Shown in pieces: positions 10,370 through 22,130 of a DNA stretch of 64,000 bases. The position numbers were made by a program, and so were the translations under genes. The DNA lies in the NCBI GenBank assembly GCA_036346275.1, contig JAYEVK010000358.1:124001-188000 (forward strand). Direction: 5' to 3'. The notes beneath the pieces were generated by a model. The model did no database searches. It saw only the letters and a program-made list of their open reading frames with translations, and was not told the origin of the DNA. This DNA comes from Otatea glauca. Lineage: Eukaryota; Streptophyta; Magnoliopsida; Poales; Poaceae. How positions within the stretch are numbered: position 1 is the stretch's first letter; every line of letters begins with the position of its first letter.

Positions 10370-10650
10370 GCCTGACCTCACTCCCGCCGCCCCCGCTCTC
10401 GTGCGCCCAACTCCCTCCTAACCCTAGCTCGCGCGCCCTCCGCCTGCCGTCCTGCCCGCCCGCCGCCCCCCCCGCCCGCCCCCGACGGCCCGACGCCCGC
10501 CTCGCCCGATGCCCGACGGCCCGACGCCCGCCTCGCCCGACGCCCGCTGCCCCGACCTAACGGCCGTCGCCGCGCCCACCGCCCGACAGCCCGTCTTCCC
10601 GCCCCACCGCCCGCCTCGCCCGACAGCCCACCGTCCCGCCCCGCCCCGAC
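10370..10650. repeat. C-rich block with short tandem repeats
   Basis: Strongly C-biased plus strand. The segment CGACGGCCCGACGCCCGCC recurs (about 10479 and 10513) as a ~33-bp tandem unit. Multiple runs of C3-C9 give G-quadruplex potential on the minus strand. By position it could be promoter or 5' UTR for the second CACTA gene, but no gene remains downstream. The 96-codon minus frame here is compositional. Confidence 0.5.
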
Positions 10651-11321
10651 CAGTTTGTATCTGTGCAACAGTTGTCTTCTTATTTTAAAAGAATTCTTCC
10701 AGTATATATATATGGTCCATTGCTTCTTTTATCCCCCTCCCAGTACGCTATGTATGTTTCCTTTTTCTTTTGAAATAAGACAACATAGATCATAGCAAAT
10801 TGGTTGCTATTTGAAAGCTCTTTTTTTTTGTTGGTTCTCTATCTGCAGCCTCCTGTCCTCTTCATCGTCTTCCCTGGATTACTTAGCACCAAGTTACACC
10901 ACACAATGACCTGGATATTTGTAAGCATCAATTTAGAATGAATGTGCTGTGACCTGTGAGAAAAGTATAAATTATTCATCCTTGATCTGATGGATTCTTA
11001 TATTTAACCAACATGGTAATTGCTGTTGTCCACTAGCAAATCAAATCATGATTATGCATCTCTGCTGAACCTTATGTGCAGATTAGATTCATTTTCTGAT
11101 AAAATGCAGATAGCAATTCTGCAATTGCCTTATCTCCTGCTGTTGGCATAGAGAGCATTATATTATGCTTGCTACACTGGTGAGGCAGGCCATGCTGCTT
11201 GTGAGCTAGAATAAGGACTGATTTTTTGGCCGCCCAGCAAAGAGATTCCAGCCACATTTTATTACGAACAAGAGAAAGGAGTACATCAGACATTAGGGCC
11301 AACAGGAAAGCTGTTGCCTGG
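10651..11321. other. CACTA-2 block, possibly transcribed, left half
   Basis: The part at 10660-10810 resembles 23540-23690 (TTTGTATCTGTGCA, CCCCTCCCAG, TTTCCTTTTT). From 11070 to 11302 the minus strand has an open frame of 76 codons with LRNKMWLESLCWAAKK-like wording; I cannot assign it. The block ends at the gypsy target site and continues at 22793. Confidence 0.4.
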
Positions 11322-11971
11322 TGTTAGCGTCAAAAACTTGAGGTAGGGTTTCTGACAACAGCACACCAGACGAACACCGGGTTCAGAGCGTGCCAGTCGA
11401 TTTGACCTGTAATCGACAAGGAAAAAACAATAAAATTCACTCAAGCCGATCGTCAAGATCAATCGGCTTAGACTTAATCAACTTGAAACCGATCAAGATC
11501 AAAGTAACAAGGTAAATTTAATTAGCCGATTAAGGCTAATCGGAGGATAAAGCGGTCGATTACGAAGAAGGCGATGCGCAACAAAATCGAATAAATCGAA
11601 CACAGGCGTAATTGGCGAAGATCAACAATCGGCGATGCGCAACTTTATTGATCAAGATTGAATTACAAAGACTAAATTACAAGAACTACTCCTAGTCGAC
11701 GGTAAAAATAGATGAAAAGTAAAGGCGATTGTTTATATGTGTTTCGATCCTTTCGCAGACTTGCTTTGGCTCTTCCTTTATACCCTTGACCGATCGTGTC
11801 CTATTCCAACACGCTTCAAAGTCCATATCCGTATCGGCCTTATCTTGAGAGGTTGTTTCCTAAAATCTTAGTTTTACCAAACATCTCGGATTCTTTCCAA
11901 ACCTCAGTTAGTTTAGTATCTTTAACTTTATTTGCACGATTTAGATTAACTTGCGAATTTTGGTGCAAACA
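11322..11971 (-). repeat. 3' LTR of the Tat-like element
   Basis: 650 bp, bounded by TG and CA. It aligns end to end with 22131-22787. By hand alignment I see about 24 differences, about 19 of them at CAG, CTG, CCG or CGG sites. It also forms the upstream flank of the antisense PMD gene. Confidence 0.95.
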
Positions 11972-12167
11972 TATGCCCCCATTTTGAGAGATAACTTGTT
12001 ATCCGTCAAAAATCTGATTATCGGCTTGTGCAATCGGCTAACGTTTGACCTTCACCTATTGCTTCTTTGCTTTATTCGCTACCGTATTTCTCTGACATGC
12101 AGTTAGTGCGTTTTAACTACTCCCGTCCTTTGGGATTCACTTCCCGCCGTTTCAAATTTTTACCATG

Positions 12168-12176
12168 CTATAAAAT
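12168..12176 (+). promoter_or_regulatory. Candidate TATA box of the antisense PMD gene
   Basis: CTATAAAAT lies about 138 bases upstream of the candidate ATG at 12314. It is outside the LTR, so the antisense gene may have its own promoter. Confidence 0.5.
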
Positions 12177-12313
12177 GCGGCCCCCACCTTGGTCATTTCT
12201 CACGCGCACAAGCTCTCTGAGCTCAGACAATCGGCTTTTGTTTATCCATTGCTCAGTTTCCATCAGTCGGCTTGCATACATCTTCTCCAATCGGCTTGCT
12301 AAGATCGGCTGAA

Positions 12314-15198
12314 ATGGACGCGAGTCAGGTACTCATTCCGATTCCTAACAGTAAAGATCAGTATTTTCTTGGTCCGATAGGAAACCTAGACGCCAGCACA
12401 GTAATTAGCCAAGATATTCCCCGTCTTCCTTTATCGGCTACTACCGCATTCAACATAGAGAGCTGGGATAAGAGCTTCAGGGCATGGCCGACAGCCGCAA
12501 GGGATGGAGATCTTGGTATATCCGTGTGGCCGCTCAAAAAAGAGGAGAATGGGAAAAAATGGGTATAGCTGAGTGTATCCCTCTCTCACTAGCCGATCCA
12601 GAAGCCAATGAGCCCTTGGTGGCCACGGCCTGTTATTTCTGGTCGGAGACCTTCAATGCCTTTTTGTTTCATACTGGTCCCATCGGCCCAACCCTCATGG
12701 ACATAGCCCAATTGTGTTGCCTCAGACCAGATGGTGAGCAGATATCGGCTTTTAGCGGTAAACCGAAATACAAGTTTATTCAATCCAAAGGAGAAGGTTG
12801 GCGCAAGTATATTAATAACAATAATAAAGTGAGCAGGCTAGTATCGGATGAAGAACATGTTGCTTTCCTGAACTTGTGGTTAGACCGATTTTTGTTTTGT
12901 GGTGCTGCTTTAGGACCAACACAAGTGTATCAGTTAATGGCAGAGCGGTTGGTAGAGGGCCGTCGGCTAGCATTGGGAAAGATGTTCCTTGGAGCAGTTT
13001 GTCAGATGATGCATGTAATTAGGAGTCAACTTTTTACTGGTTTCGCTAAATTTTGCGTCGGCAACGTAGGAGGTCCTCTCTGGTTCATACAGATATGGTT
13101 GTACTGTTATTTTAGCCGATCTTTCAAACTGGATCCATCTGACGACTCGGCATTTCCTCGAGAAAACACACCAGAAAATGCAGCACCAGAATTCAGAGCC
13201 AGCCGATCTTATGGTGAAAGATACATAATGTGCTCCGGCAGCAAGAAGATTTCTCCGATTGGTCTGAAAAAATATTTATCTTTCTTCCTTAACTTGGATA
13301 ATAATGATTTTAGCCAACAAGACTTCTTCAGTTATACCAATGCAGCCGATTTTGAATGGCCATCATTTCTTCATCTGGATTCTGACAGCTCAGAGATGCC
13401 TGAATCGACTCTAGATTTCTTCAAAGTTTTATTTCTCGACATCTTACATGTCGGTTTTAATACAAGAAATCGTACCTTTCGGCCTTCCTATGAATTTTAT
13501 CATCCTTCCATTTTTGGCAGACAACTGGGTTTCGGCCAAGTGATCCCCAGTCTCCCACTTCTCGACTTGGTTCAGCCAAGGACTAGAGTGAGATCTTTAG
13601 CCGCAGCCAATATGGTTTTGAATATAGCCGATGACTTGCAGATCAAATCTTTGCCACATTTTGTCCTGAATAATCGTCGATCCAGCCGATTCTCTACATG
13701 GTGGTCTTCAATTGCAAATGCACTTCTCTTAGATCGTACTCCATCGGCCATTATTAACGCCCTTTTCCCGACGTTCTCGAGCCGATGGTATCCTCGATAA
13801 TGATCCAAGTGACGAATCGAGCTCGGATATGATATCTGAGTCTTGTAGATATTCTCGTCGAGGTATTTAGTCGATTTTACCTTTTCTTTATCGTAGCCCA
13901 TATGAATCTCATTGGCTTTATCCTCTTTTCTTTGCGGACTAAAGTCTTTGGTAAGAAGCCGATCGGCGTCCCTTGGCTAGTAAAGAAAAACGACCATATA
14001 AGGCAACTGCACTTATTGGCTATACTTCTGGTTCCTTGGGCATTCAAAGCCCATCGTTGTCCGATTTAGAAAGACAACAACAACCAAGTAAGTTATGTTT
14101 AACCATCTCTTGTTTCTTTTTAGTTTCTTTATAAACTAACTTTCTAGCCGATGGACCTTCAGAGAAGAAGAAGCCGAAGTCCACTAAAGTTGCTGCCAAG
14201 AAAAAACACTCCAAGCCACAGGAACAAAGTGGCGAAAGTTCACCGCACGGATCGGCTACTGCTCAGGTATTTGTCTATCTCAAAATTTAAGGATCTCGAT
14301 TTAGTCCATCGGTTTTCATTATATTCAATCTTCTTTCAGCCTACCGCATCGGCACAAGTGGCCAACATCTTGGCAAGCTTGCCAGATATATCGGCCAAAG
14401 AGCCGTTGCCTCCTCACCGATGCTAGCACCAACATCCATTCTTGCTCCGAGACATCCGATCCATCCAACCTCCTTGGCTTCAACTTATCTGATTTGGATG
14501 ATCCAGAGATTTTTGCAGCCGATGACTACATCTCGGCAATCCAAAATATCATTGCGGTTTCCAAAGACGTCATTCTTTGTCTCATCGGCTCCGGAATGCA
14601 AGATCGCCTCAACAGACTCTTTGATTTGGTGTCAAGGCCTCAATCGAGATTCGAATAATAATCACCGATTCGGGATGCTATGGCGTAGTTGAAACCGATT
14701 TGCCACAGAGGCCATGGTCTTATTTGTCAAGTGTGCCACCTAGATGAGAAGAAGGCCTTAGTGGAAGCAGCCCAGGAGAGGAAAGCAAAGAGAATGGCCC
14801 AAGAGGCCGATCAGAAAATCCTTGACAAAATGGTTGCTGAGACAAAGGCGAAGAAGAAAAATTTTGATGCGACCATAGAATCTTTGAAGGCTAACAAATC
14901 AAATCTTCAAAAGTTAGAAACCACTAAAAAATTTCTTGAGGGTGAGTTGGCGAGGACGATAAAGCTCATTGCTGAAGGTCAAGATTCCTTTGAAAAAACA
15001 TCATCGGCCGCCAAGGAGCAAAAGATTGAAATAGCATCAGCCGTGGCAGCCTTCAAGGAGCAGTCGGCTAAACTTGTACCTATCCCAGGCAATGCAGCAG
15101 AAGATGACAAAATCTTGGATGAGGTACAAGAAACAATTGCTAAGGCTGCTGGAGCATTATCGGCTTTGGGCGCACGACTCCCAGGCTCTGGGATGTAA
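12314..15198 (+). CDS. Antisense ORF of the retrotransposon: plant mobile domain protein with coiled-coil tail (frames interrupted)
   Basis: It starts at ATG 12314 (MDASQVLIPIPN). A PMD-like domain follows (about 12440-13800), with the blocks WYIRVAAQKRGEWEKMGI, ACYFWSETFNAFLFHTGP and LMDIAQLCCLRPDG typical of the aminotransferase-like plant mobile domain family. Frame changes near 12490 and 13785 break it. A Ser/Asp-rich stretch (DPSDESSSDMISES) runs to a GT donor near 13862. Later exons encode a Lys-rich linker (14150-14270) and an alpha-helical coiled coil (14730-15190; KKALVEAAQERKAKRMAQ), stopping at 15196-15198. PMD proteins of plants (for example MAIL1) are linked to TE silencing; the role of the TE-borne form is unknown. 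It converges on pol, whose end is about 200 bp away. Confidence 0.72.
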
Positions 15199-15394
15199 CC
15201 TTTTCTTAACAGTTCCAAAATACTAGTTCAAATATTTTGAATACTTGTAATCTTGCAATGTTTATAATCGGCTGTTTAACCGATTTTATTTTGCTTATAT
15301 CTTGAGTTTGCAATCCTTTCAGCTGATTAACAGCATCGTGTTAATCCTGGCTCTGAACAAGGTTTTAGTCGGCTAAGCTCCGATCCAAATGCTA

Positions 15395-16540
15395 GGATGT
15401 ATTTTTTAGGTATTTCCCATTAATTGCCTTAGGCAAGACATGCCCTTCAGCGTTTCCGAAGAAGTACGAGTTTCCACCGACCGGTAGATTAATTTTATAT
15501 GGCCCTTCCACGTGGCGACCATTTTCCGAATCGGTTATCCTTAGAACCAACAAATATAGTTTTCCACACTAAATCGGCTTGATCGAAAGATTTAGGCATG
15601 ACCTTTTATTATGCGCCATCGCTACTCGATCTTGTTCTTCTTAAGCCGATCAAGTGTAAACAAGCGTAACTCGCTAACTCGTCCAAGTTGTCTATCATTA
15701 CGTCATTGTAATCTTGAGCCGACAAACCATTTTGTGCGGTTATTCATATCGACTCAATGTTGATCTCCACGGGTAGAACGGCTTCTGTCCGTACACCAAC
15801 CGGTAAGGTGAAAGCCGTCGCTCCATGATAAGATAGCCGATAGGCCCAAAGTGACTCGATAGTGTTGAGTGCCAATTCCTCGGCTTTTCATCAATCTTTC
15901 TTTTGATTAACTTGATTAGTGTTTTATTAGGCGACTCGGCCTGTCCATTGGCCCGAGCGTATCTGGCGAAGAGTTTAACAGTTTGATCCCCAAACTCGTA
16001 GCGTAACCACGAAACTCATTAGACATGAATACCGCACCTTGATCGGTCGTGATTGTTTGTGGTATTCCAAACCGATGGACGATATGTTCATTCACAAAAT
16101 TAATCGCCTCAACGCTAGTTACCTTTTTGAGTGGTATAGCTTGACCCATTTTGAGAAATAATCGGTTGCGGCCAAAATAAATTTATGGCCTTTACTCAAG
16201 CAGAAATATTTGGCGATTATATCTATTCCCAACCTCCGAGCGGCCAAGGTTTGATAATTGGATGCAAAGCCGATTTGGTGCTAGTTATGCGTTGCCAAAC
16301 TTTTGACATGTCGACATCCTTTATAATATTTGAAGCAATCCTCTAGCATCGTCGGCCAAAAATAACTGTCCGCCTAAGCATCCATTTCATTTTATGTGCC
16401 GATTGGTGAGAACCACAAATGCCTTCATGCACTTCACCCATCGCCACTCGGGCTTCTTCAGCCTCAAGACATCTTAGCAACAAGCCTTCCATAGTCCGAT
16501 AATACAATATATCGTCCATGATAACGCACTTCAATGCTTG
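15395..16540 (-). pseudogene. Integrase of the Tat-like element
   Basis: Minus strand. The zinc-binding region reads EVHEGICGSHQSAHKMKW (near 16440-16385); the core shows a TTDQGAVF block with the catalytic Asp (near 16050) and then NEFRGYA and GIKLLNSSP. Downstream the reading frame shifts repeatedly; the C-terminal segment with GRHVEGPYK and NGKYLKN is near 15550-15395. Several shifts sit at CAG/CTG/CCG sites and may be sequencing errors. It processes and inserts element cDNA. I see no chromodomain. Confidence 0.8.
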
Positions 16541-17441
16541 TTGCCGTATCCTTCGTTAAAATCGGCTTAGATGGATCGACTAGATAGTCTTTTATTTGCG
16601 TCCTCCAATCAGCAATATCCGTGCACATTATTGCTTTATCTACCAGTTCAGTTTCCTGACTTCGGCCAACATCTTTATACCCTGATGCTTGTTGGGCCAA
16701 AGCATTGGCTCTATTGTTCAATTCTCGAGGAACATGACCGATAGAAAATGATGCAAAAGAGTCGATGATTTCTGTGCATTGCCCTAAATATTTTAATAGC
16801 ACTTCATCTCGACATTGGTATTCTCCTTTTATTTGTTGTACTACTAATAGTGAATCACCATATGCCTCAACAGCACTTACTCCAATATTTTCCAACAACT
16901 GTAAGCCTTTGAGTAATGCTTCAGACTCGGCCAGTTGTTTGAACATCGGCTATTTAGCCGAATGCAAATTCAAGCAATGTCCTCTAGGTGAAGTGAGTAC
17001 AATACCGATACCATATCCTTCCTCGCATACCGATCCATCAAAGAACAAGCGCCATGGTGCCACCAAGACTAAGTTTGCCATTGTGTCATGTCTGTTATGA
17101 AATCGGCTAGGACTTGTCCTTTGACCGCTGGCCGATTCGTATGATAAGTCGAACTCGACCAAGGCGTAAGCCCATTTGCCAAGTCGACCTCGCAAAATCG
17201 GAGCTGACAATATATATTTTATGACATCGGTTTTGCAGATAACTTTACAAGCCGATGCTAGTATGTAGTGCCTTAGCTTTGTGCATGAGAAGTACAATGA
17301 TAAACATAGTTTTTCGATAAAAGGGTACCTGATTTCTGCATCTAGCAACCGTCGGCTTAAATAAAAGATAACCTTCTCTTTACCATGTACCTCTTGTGCC
17401 AAAACAGCTCCAATAGTATCTTCTTTAGCCGAGACATACAA
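16464..17441 (-). pseudogene. RNase H domains of the Tat-like pol
   Basis: Minus strand, two adjoining frames. The first (17441-16950) starts YVSAKEDTIGAVLAQE and continues with YLSRRLLDAEIRYP, the Ty3/gypsy connection and RNase H start, and ends with LFFDGSVCEEGYGIG. The second (16946-16464) has ESEALLKGLQLLENIGV, VEAYGDSLLVVQQIKGEY and HVPRELNNRANALAQQA, the archaeal-type second RNase H found in Tat and Athila elements. A stop or frame change between them interrupts the domain. Confidence 0.85.
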
Positions 17442-17502
17442 TCGAAGGAATACCTTTTTGGTGCGGCCAGACTAGAGGGTTGGATAAATACCTTTTACTT
17501 CG

Positions 17503-18280
17503 TCAAAGCTTCACTGCGTCGGCTCCCCATATAAATTCCTCATTTTCTTTCAACTTCAGCAATGGGGTAAAAGCACGGATCCTACCAGAGAGGTTCGAGA
17601 TGAACCGACGGAGGTAGTTAATTTTGCCGATCAATTTTTGTAATTCGTTTTTACATGTTGGTGGCTTAGTATTGGCTATGGCTTTGACCCTTGTTTGGCT
17701 AACTTCGATCCCTCTTTCATGTACCATAAAGCCTAAGAATTGCCCAGCCGACACACCAAACGCGCACTTGTAAGGATTCATCTTCAAACCGTGCGATCTT
17801 ATGTTTTTAAATACCCTTTCTAAGTCGGTCAGATGTTGGAGATCTTCTGCAGATTTTACCACTACATCATCTATATAAATTTCAACAATGTGGCCGATTA
17901 AATCGTGAAAGATCAGATTCATTGCTCGCTGGTAGGTTGCTCGGCGTTTTCAAGCCGAAAGTCATTCTGATCCACTCGAATAGCCCTATTGCACCGGGAC
18001 ATCTGAAGGTTGTTTTTGGTATATCGGCTTCTGCCATGAGTATCTGGTTATACCCGGCATTGCCATCCAGAAAGCTTATGATCTTGTTTCCTGATGCAGC
18101 GTCGATAAGCATATCGGCTATTGGCATGGGGTATTCGTCTTTTGGCGTCGCCTTGTTCAAATCTCTGAAGTCGACGCACACTCCAAGTTTTCCATTTTTC
18201 TTCATTACCGGAACGATGTTGGAAACCCATTCAACAGATCGGCAAGGCGATAAACTTTGCTTCCAACAATCGTTCTATCT
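17503..18280 (-). pseudogene. Reverse transcriptase of the Tat-like pol
   Basis: Minus strand. It contains KLGVCVDFRDLNKATPKDEYP, MLIDAASGNKIISFLDGNAGYNQI, then (after a frame change near 17900) IYIDDVVVKS, the YxDD catalytic box at about 17885-17870, followed by FKNIRSHGLKMNPYKCAFGV and QFLGFMV. Order and spacing are standard for Ty3/gypsy RT. It is split by at least one frame change. Confidence 0.88.
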
Positions 18281-18639
18281 CCTCTTTATGACTTGGTACA
18301 AGGCTGGATTGAAACGTCTAGGATCTTGTTTAAATGGCCGATAACCCGATTTTATAGGTAAGATGTTCCCTGGTCGACGGCTTAATCCAGCACTTCGTGA
18401 TATTCCCAAGCAAAACAATCCTTGTAATCCTTAAGGATTTTTATTAGTTTTTCTTTGTATTTTACTCCTAAATTGGCACTAACAAAGTTGGTCTTTTCTA
18501 TCACCGCTACCTATATCGACTTCTTCAAGTAAATCGGTGGATGTGAACCCTTGACCTAACTTTTCGATTTCTTCAAGTCTTCTATGGCTTCATGGCTATC
18601 CGTTGTTTGCCGATAGCTTTGCATTTTGTCTGTAGCGCC

Positions 18640-19200
18640 TTCAATGTTTTTCTTGTCCCCATCTGCGCAATACTTCATTTGCCCGATCAAAGGTGCAGCT
18701 TGACATCGATCGGCATAAGTCGGTTTGCTTACGCATATGAAATCGCGATCGTCCAAAGACCTTGCCCGATATCTGACCCGACTTCTTCGTGTTGCCAATT
18801 CGCGCCGGAGCTAGCCATGGCAATATGGGCGATGTATCGGCTGTGATGACTTCAACTTCTTCTCCGTTCCATTGAACGAGCGCTTGATGCATGGTCGACG
18901 GGATACAGCAGTTTGCATGAATCCAATCCCGTCCGAGCAACACACTGTAATTTCCTTTGGCATCAATTACAAAGAACGCTGTCGGCAAGGTCTTGCTACC
19001 GACAGTCAGCTCTGTGACCATGACACCTTTTGCTTATGTAGGGTCGCCTGTGAAGTCATTCAGAACCATGTTAGTTTTGATTAAGTCTTCGTCAGACTTA
19101 CCCAATTTTTTACATGTTGTGTATGGCATTAGATTCACTGTGGCGCCTCCGTCTACCAGCATCCTTGATATCGGCTTGCCATTTATATATCCTTTCAGGT
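18640..19200 (-). pseudogene. Aspartic protease of the Tat-like element
   Basis: Minus strand. The active-site box reads LVDGGATVNL near 19160-19130 and the second box VLLGRDWIHANCCIPS near 18940-18900. A TAA stop interrupts the frame between them (near 19035). The protease cleaves Gag-Pol; VDGGA in place of VDTGA is common in this lineage. Downstream frames to 18250 link it to RT. Confidence 0.78.
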
Positions 19201-19559
19201 ACAGAGGTTTCAGATGTCGGTGATCGTCTTTGGGTTTTTCAAAGATGGTGCTCTGTACTCCGGAGCATAACTGAGCAACTGCTTCTTTGGCCGATTCATC
19301 GACTTTGAACTCGGCGGTAATGTGAACACCATGTTGACATCCATGGGAGGTGTGTCATCCGAATCATGGGAGAATCAAGTCGTCCACCGATTCAAATCTT
19401 CTTGACTTGCTCTTTTCTTCTCCACTCTTTCTTGGCGCATCTCATTGGGCGAAGTTCATTAAACACCGTCTCTCTCTTTCTCGGCATCGGCTTCACGAAT
19501 TTCTTGCGTCCTTAGCCTCTGAAGCCGTCGTCGTTGTGATTTGCTCAGCCGATGGGCAC

Positions 19560-21560
19560 CACAGGTTTAGGTTCCACCGGCCAGTATCTGCCACCAAGTC
19601 TCCTTGATCGAAGCGGTCTTGTGTGTCTTGGCTTGGCTTTGCTCTTGATTCGGTTCGAATAATCTTTCATGGACCGGCCTTCTGTGGCTTCTGTCTTGCT
19701 CTCTAATCGGCCCAGATAGCCTATGTCTGGCCGATTGCGTTGGCCGATCGTCTCGGGGATAATGTTCCATCGGGCAGGTGTATGGTGATGGCAACGCTAC
19801 TCCTCTTTCAAACAAAGCGCCAAAGGACATCTTCTATGTGCCCTTTCCACATTCTCGGTGCGGTACAAGTTATCCGACCGGTGGGTATGATACCGTGGTC
19901 GGCTGTTCATCCTTTCATATTTCTCCATTAATTGCGAGAACGTCGGACCTAACCTTTTATTGGGTGAATTGGAGATTTTTCCGCTTGTACCATTTACCCA
20001 CTTGGGGATTCCCCTTGGGTTTAATGGTTCTTGAATTTTTTCCTTCTCGGTCGGCTTCTATTTGTAAGGAGCCGATGGTAATCTTCAGTGTCTCGCTGCC
20101 GTCCGAGCTTGATCGTACGTCGACTTGTCGATCTTTTCTTTCGTCTTGCATCGGCTCTTTTCCTTTAGCCGAGTAATGCACCATATTGATAGGAAGCGGA
20201 TCGACATCCACCGCATGGTCGGCTCATCGGCAAACTTCAACCGACCGTCTTCAATAGCAGACTGGATCTGTTGACGGAAGATATTGCAGTCATTAGTGTT
20301 ATGTGAATAAGAATGATGCCACTTGCAATACCTGCGTTTTTTGATCTCATCGGGCGACGGTATCACATGTCCCTCCGACAATCGTATTATCTTTTCTTGC
20401 GAGTAAATAAAAATACGATCGCACTTGGAAACATCGAAGAGTACTTGACCTCCGATTTGTTCCTAGTCGGCTTAAGCCAAGAATGACTAAGGATTTTTGG
20501 ATCCTTTTACCCATTCGGCTATATTTATTTACGCTTCCTCGTCTTCCGACGAATCACTAGGACAATATTCAACCATATTGACCTTAGCCTTATCCTTTTC
20601 CTTGTTACTATTTTTAAATCTACCATTAAACACCTTATTGTCAGTGAATCGGCTTTCTTGAGCCGATACGCGATGCAATAAGTGGCTAAAATCGGTGAAT
20701 TCCCACCGAATTTCTCCCTAAGAGGAGGATCAAACCTTGAAATGCTAAATCAGCGAGTTGATTGTCGTAACGTAACGCTAAAACACCGATTCCTGATTTC
20801 TCTAAACCTTTTGATGTAATCATTACCGATTCTCCAAACTTTTGGCGACGTAACTCGGATCGAAATTCTTAACTCTAAAGCGCCGAAAAGAAGTATTCGT
20901 GGAATCGGCTTTCCAAATCGTTCCATAAATGGACCGAATTCGGAGGCAAACAAGTGAACCAAGTAAATGCTGCCCCAGATAAAGATAACGGAAATAACCT
21001 AATTTTTAACCCGTCGGATCGGGCCGCTTCACGCATTGTGCGATAAAGCGCCCAACATGCTCCGTGGTAGTGATAGAATCATCCCGGAGAATTTGGCAAA
21101 GTCCGGACTCAAATTATGAGGGTAAGGCATGCGATCTATGTAATCGAGTACGGCTTTCTATAGCCGATCACTTTTCCTTTTGGTTGTATGCCAAACCGAT
21201 CCTTCAAAAGCGATGCAGATCGATCGGTCCAATTGGCATTATCGCCACCGCACAAAGAGGCCCTTGATAATGTCGATCATAATCTGCATCCCGCCCCGAG
21301 TGCAAGCTCGGTCGCCAATATGCCGTGCCGTCGGCATTCGATTATCTTGATCGTGCGATTATGCCTAATTTGTGTTTGGACCGGGATAAATGGTTACGAT
21401 GCGTTACTACTCGTGTGGACCGGGTTTCTAAGCGGCGAGGCTCTTGGGGATATCTCTCGAGCCAATCGGTGTGAAACCGATTGGGAAAAGCGTAAAAGGA
21501 GCCGACGGTGGTAGATTGATGGATGGATCATACTTAGCGGCGTCGGTATAGGCGTGGTAA
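19560..21560 (-). pseudogene. gag region of the Tat-like element
   Basis: Minus strand, fragmented. The best-preserved part (20381-20085) contains RYCKWHHSYSHNTNDCNIFR and IQSAIEDGRLKFAD, a zinc-binding type segment found near the C terminus of Tat gag. It continues in another frame with MDVDPLPINMVHYSAKGK (20211). Upstream pieces (20962-20750) carry RNRCFSVTL. Many frame changes break the rest. A frame at 19830-19567 probably forms the gag-protease linker. Confidence 0.68.
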
Positions 21561-22130
21561 TGGCTCACCCCACTTGACCGAGGATCCCTAGGCAATATGA
21601 CCGTAGGTGTGTGGGCATCATCGTGGGAGGTGAGGTCATAGCCGATGGTTTAGGATCGGTGGTGTGCTCTGCGTGTTTTGTGATCTTGAAAAAGCAGGAT
21701 AATTTGGCGAGCTTGTAGTGGGTCATGCGGAGCTTCACGACGAGGCTAACTCTGGGCTATAGATTTAACGCTATTTGCTATCATCGGCTTAAGAGTCGTT
21801 ACGAGCCGATGATTGGTTTATTAAAGCATGGTGCATGATTGGTTAATCATAGCCGATAATTCGGCCCGAGCGGTAGATATCGACTTACCGTTTCGCTGCA
21901 CTGTCTCTCCTGTGGTATTGACCGTCGGCAGGCGGATTTACGTAACGCCACGTCTAGTCTTTTGGTAGCAATTTAGCATCATCTCTTCTAACGCGCTTTC
22001 CGATCTTCAATCTCTTGGCGTTGTTCTGCGGTTAAATCGTCCATTGTTGGGACGATTATAGCTTCGTGTTGAGATCGACGGCGGAATCGATTTCCAGCGT
22101 AGACATGGTCCCACCGGCGTGCTAAGAGTG
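21561..22130 (-). other. Tat-like element leader (untranslated region between 5' LTR and gag)
   Basis: No convincing frame. It includes the putative primer-binding region next to 22130 and several GCCGAT/ATCGGC motifs. Confidence 0.5.
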
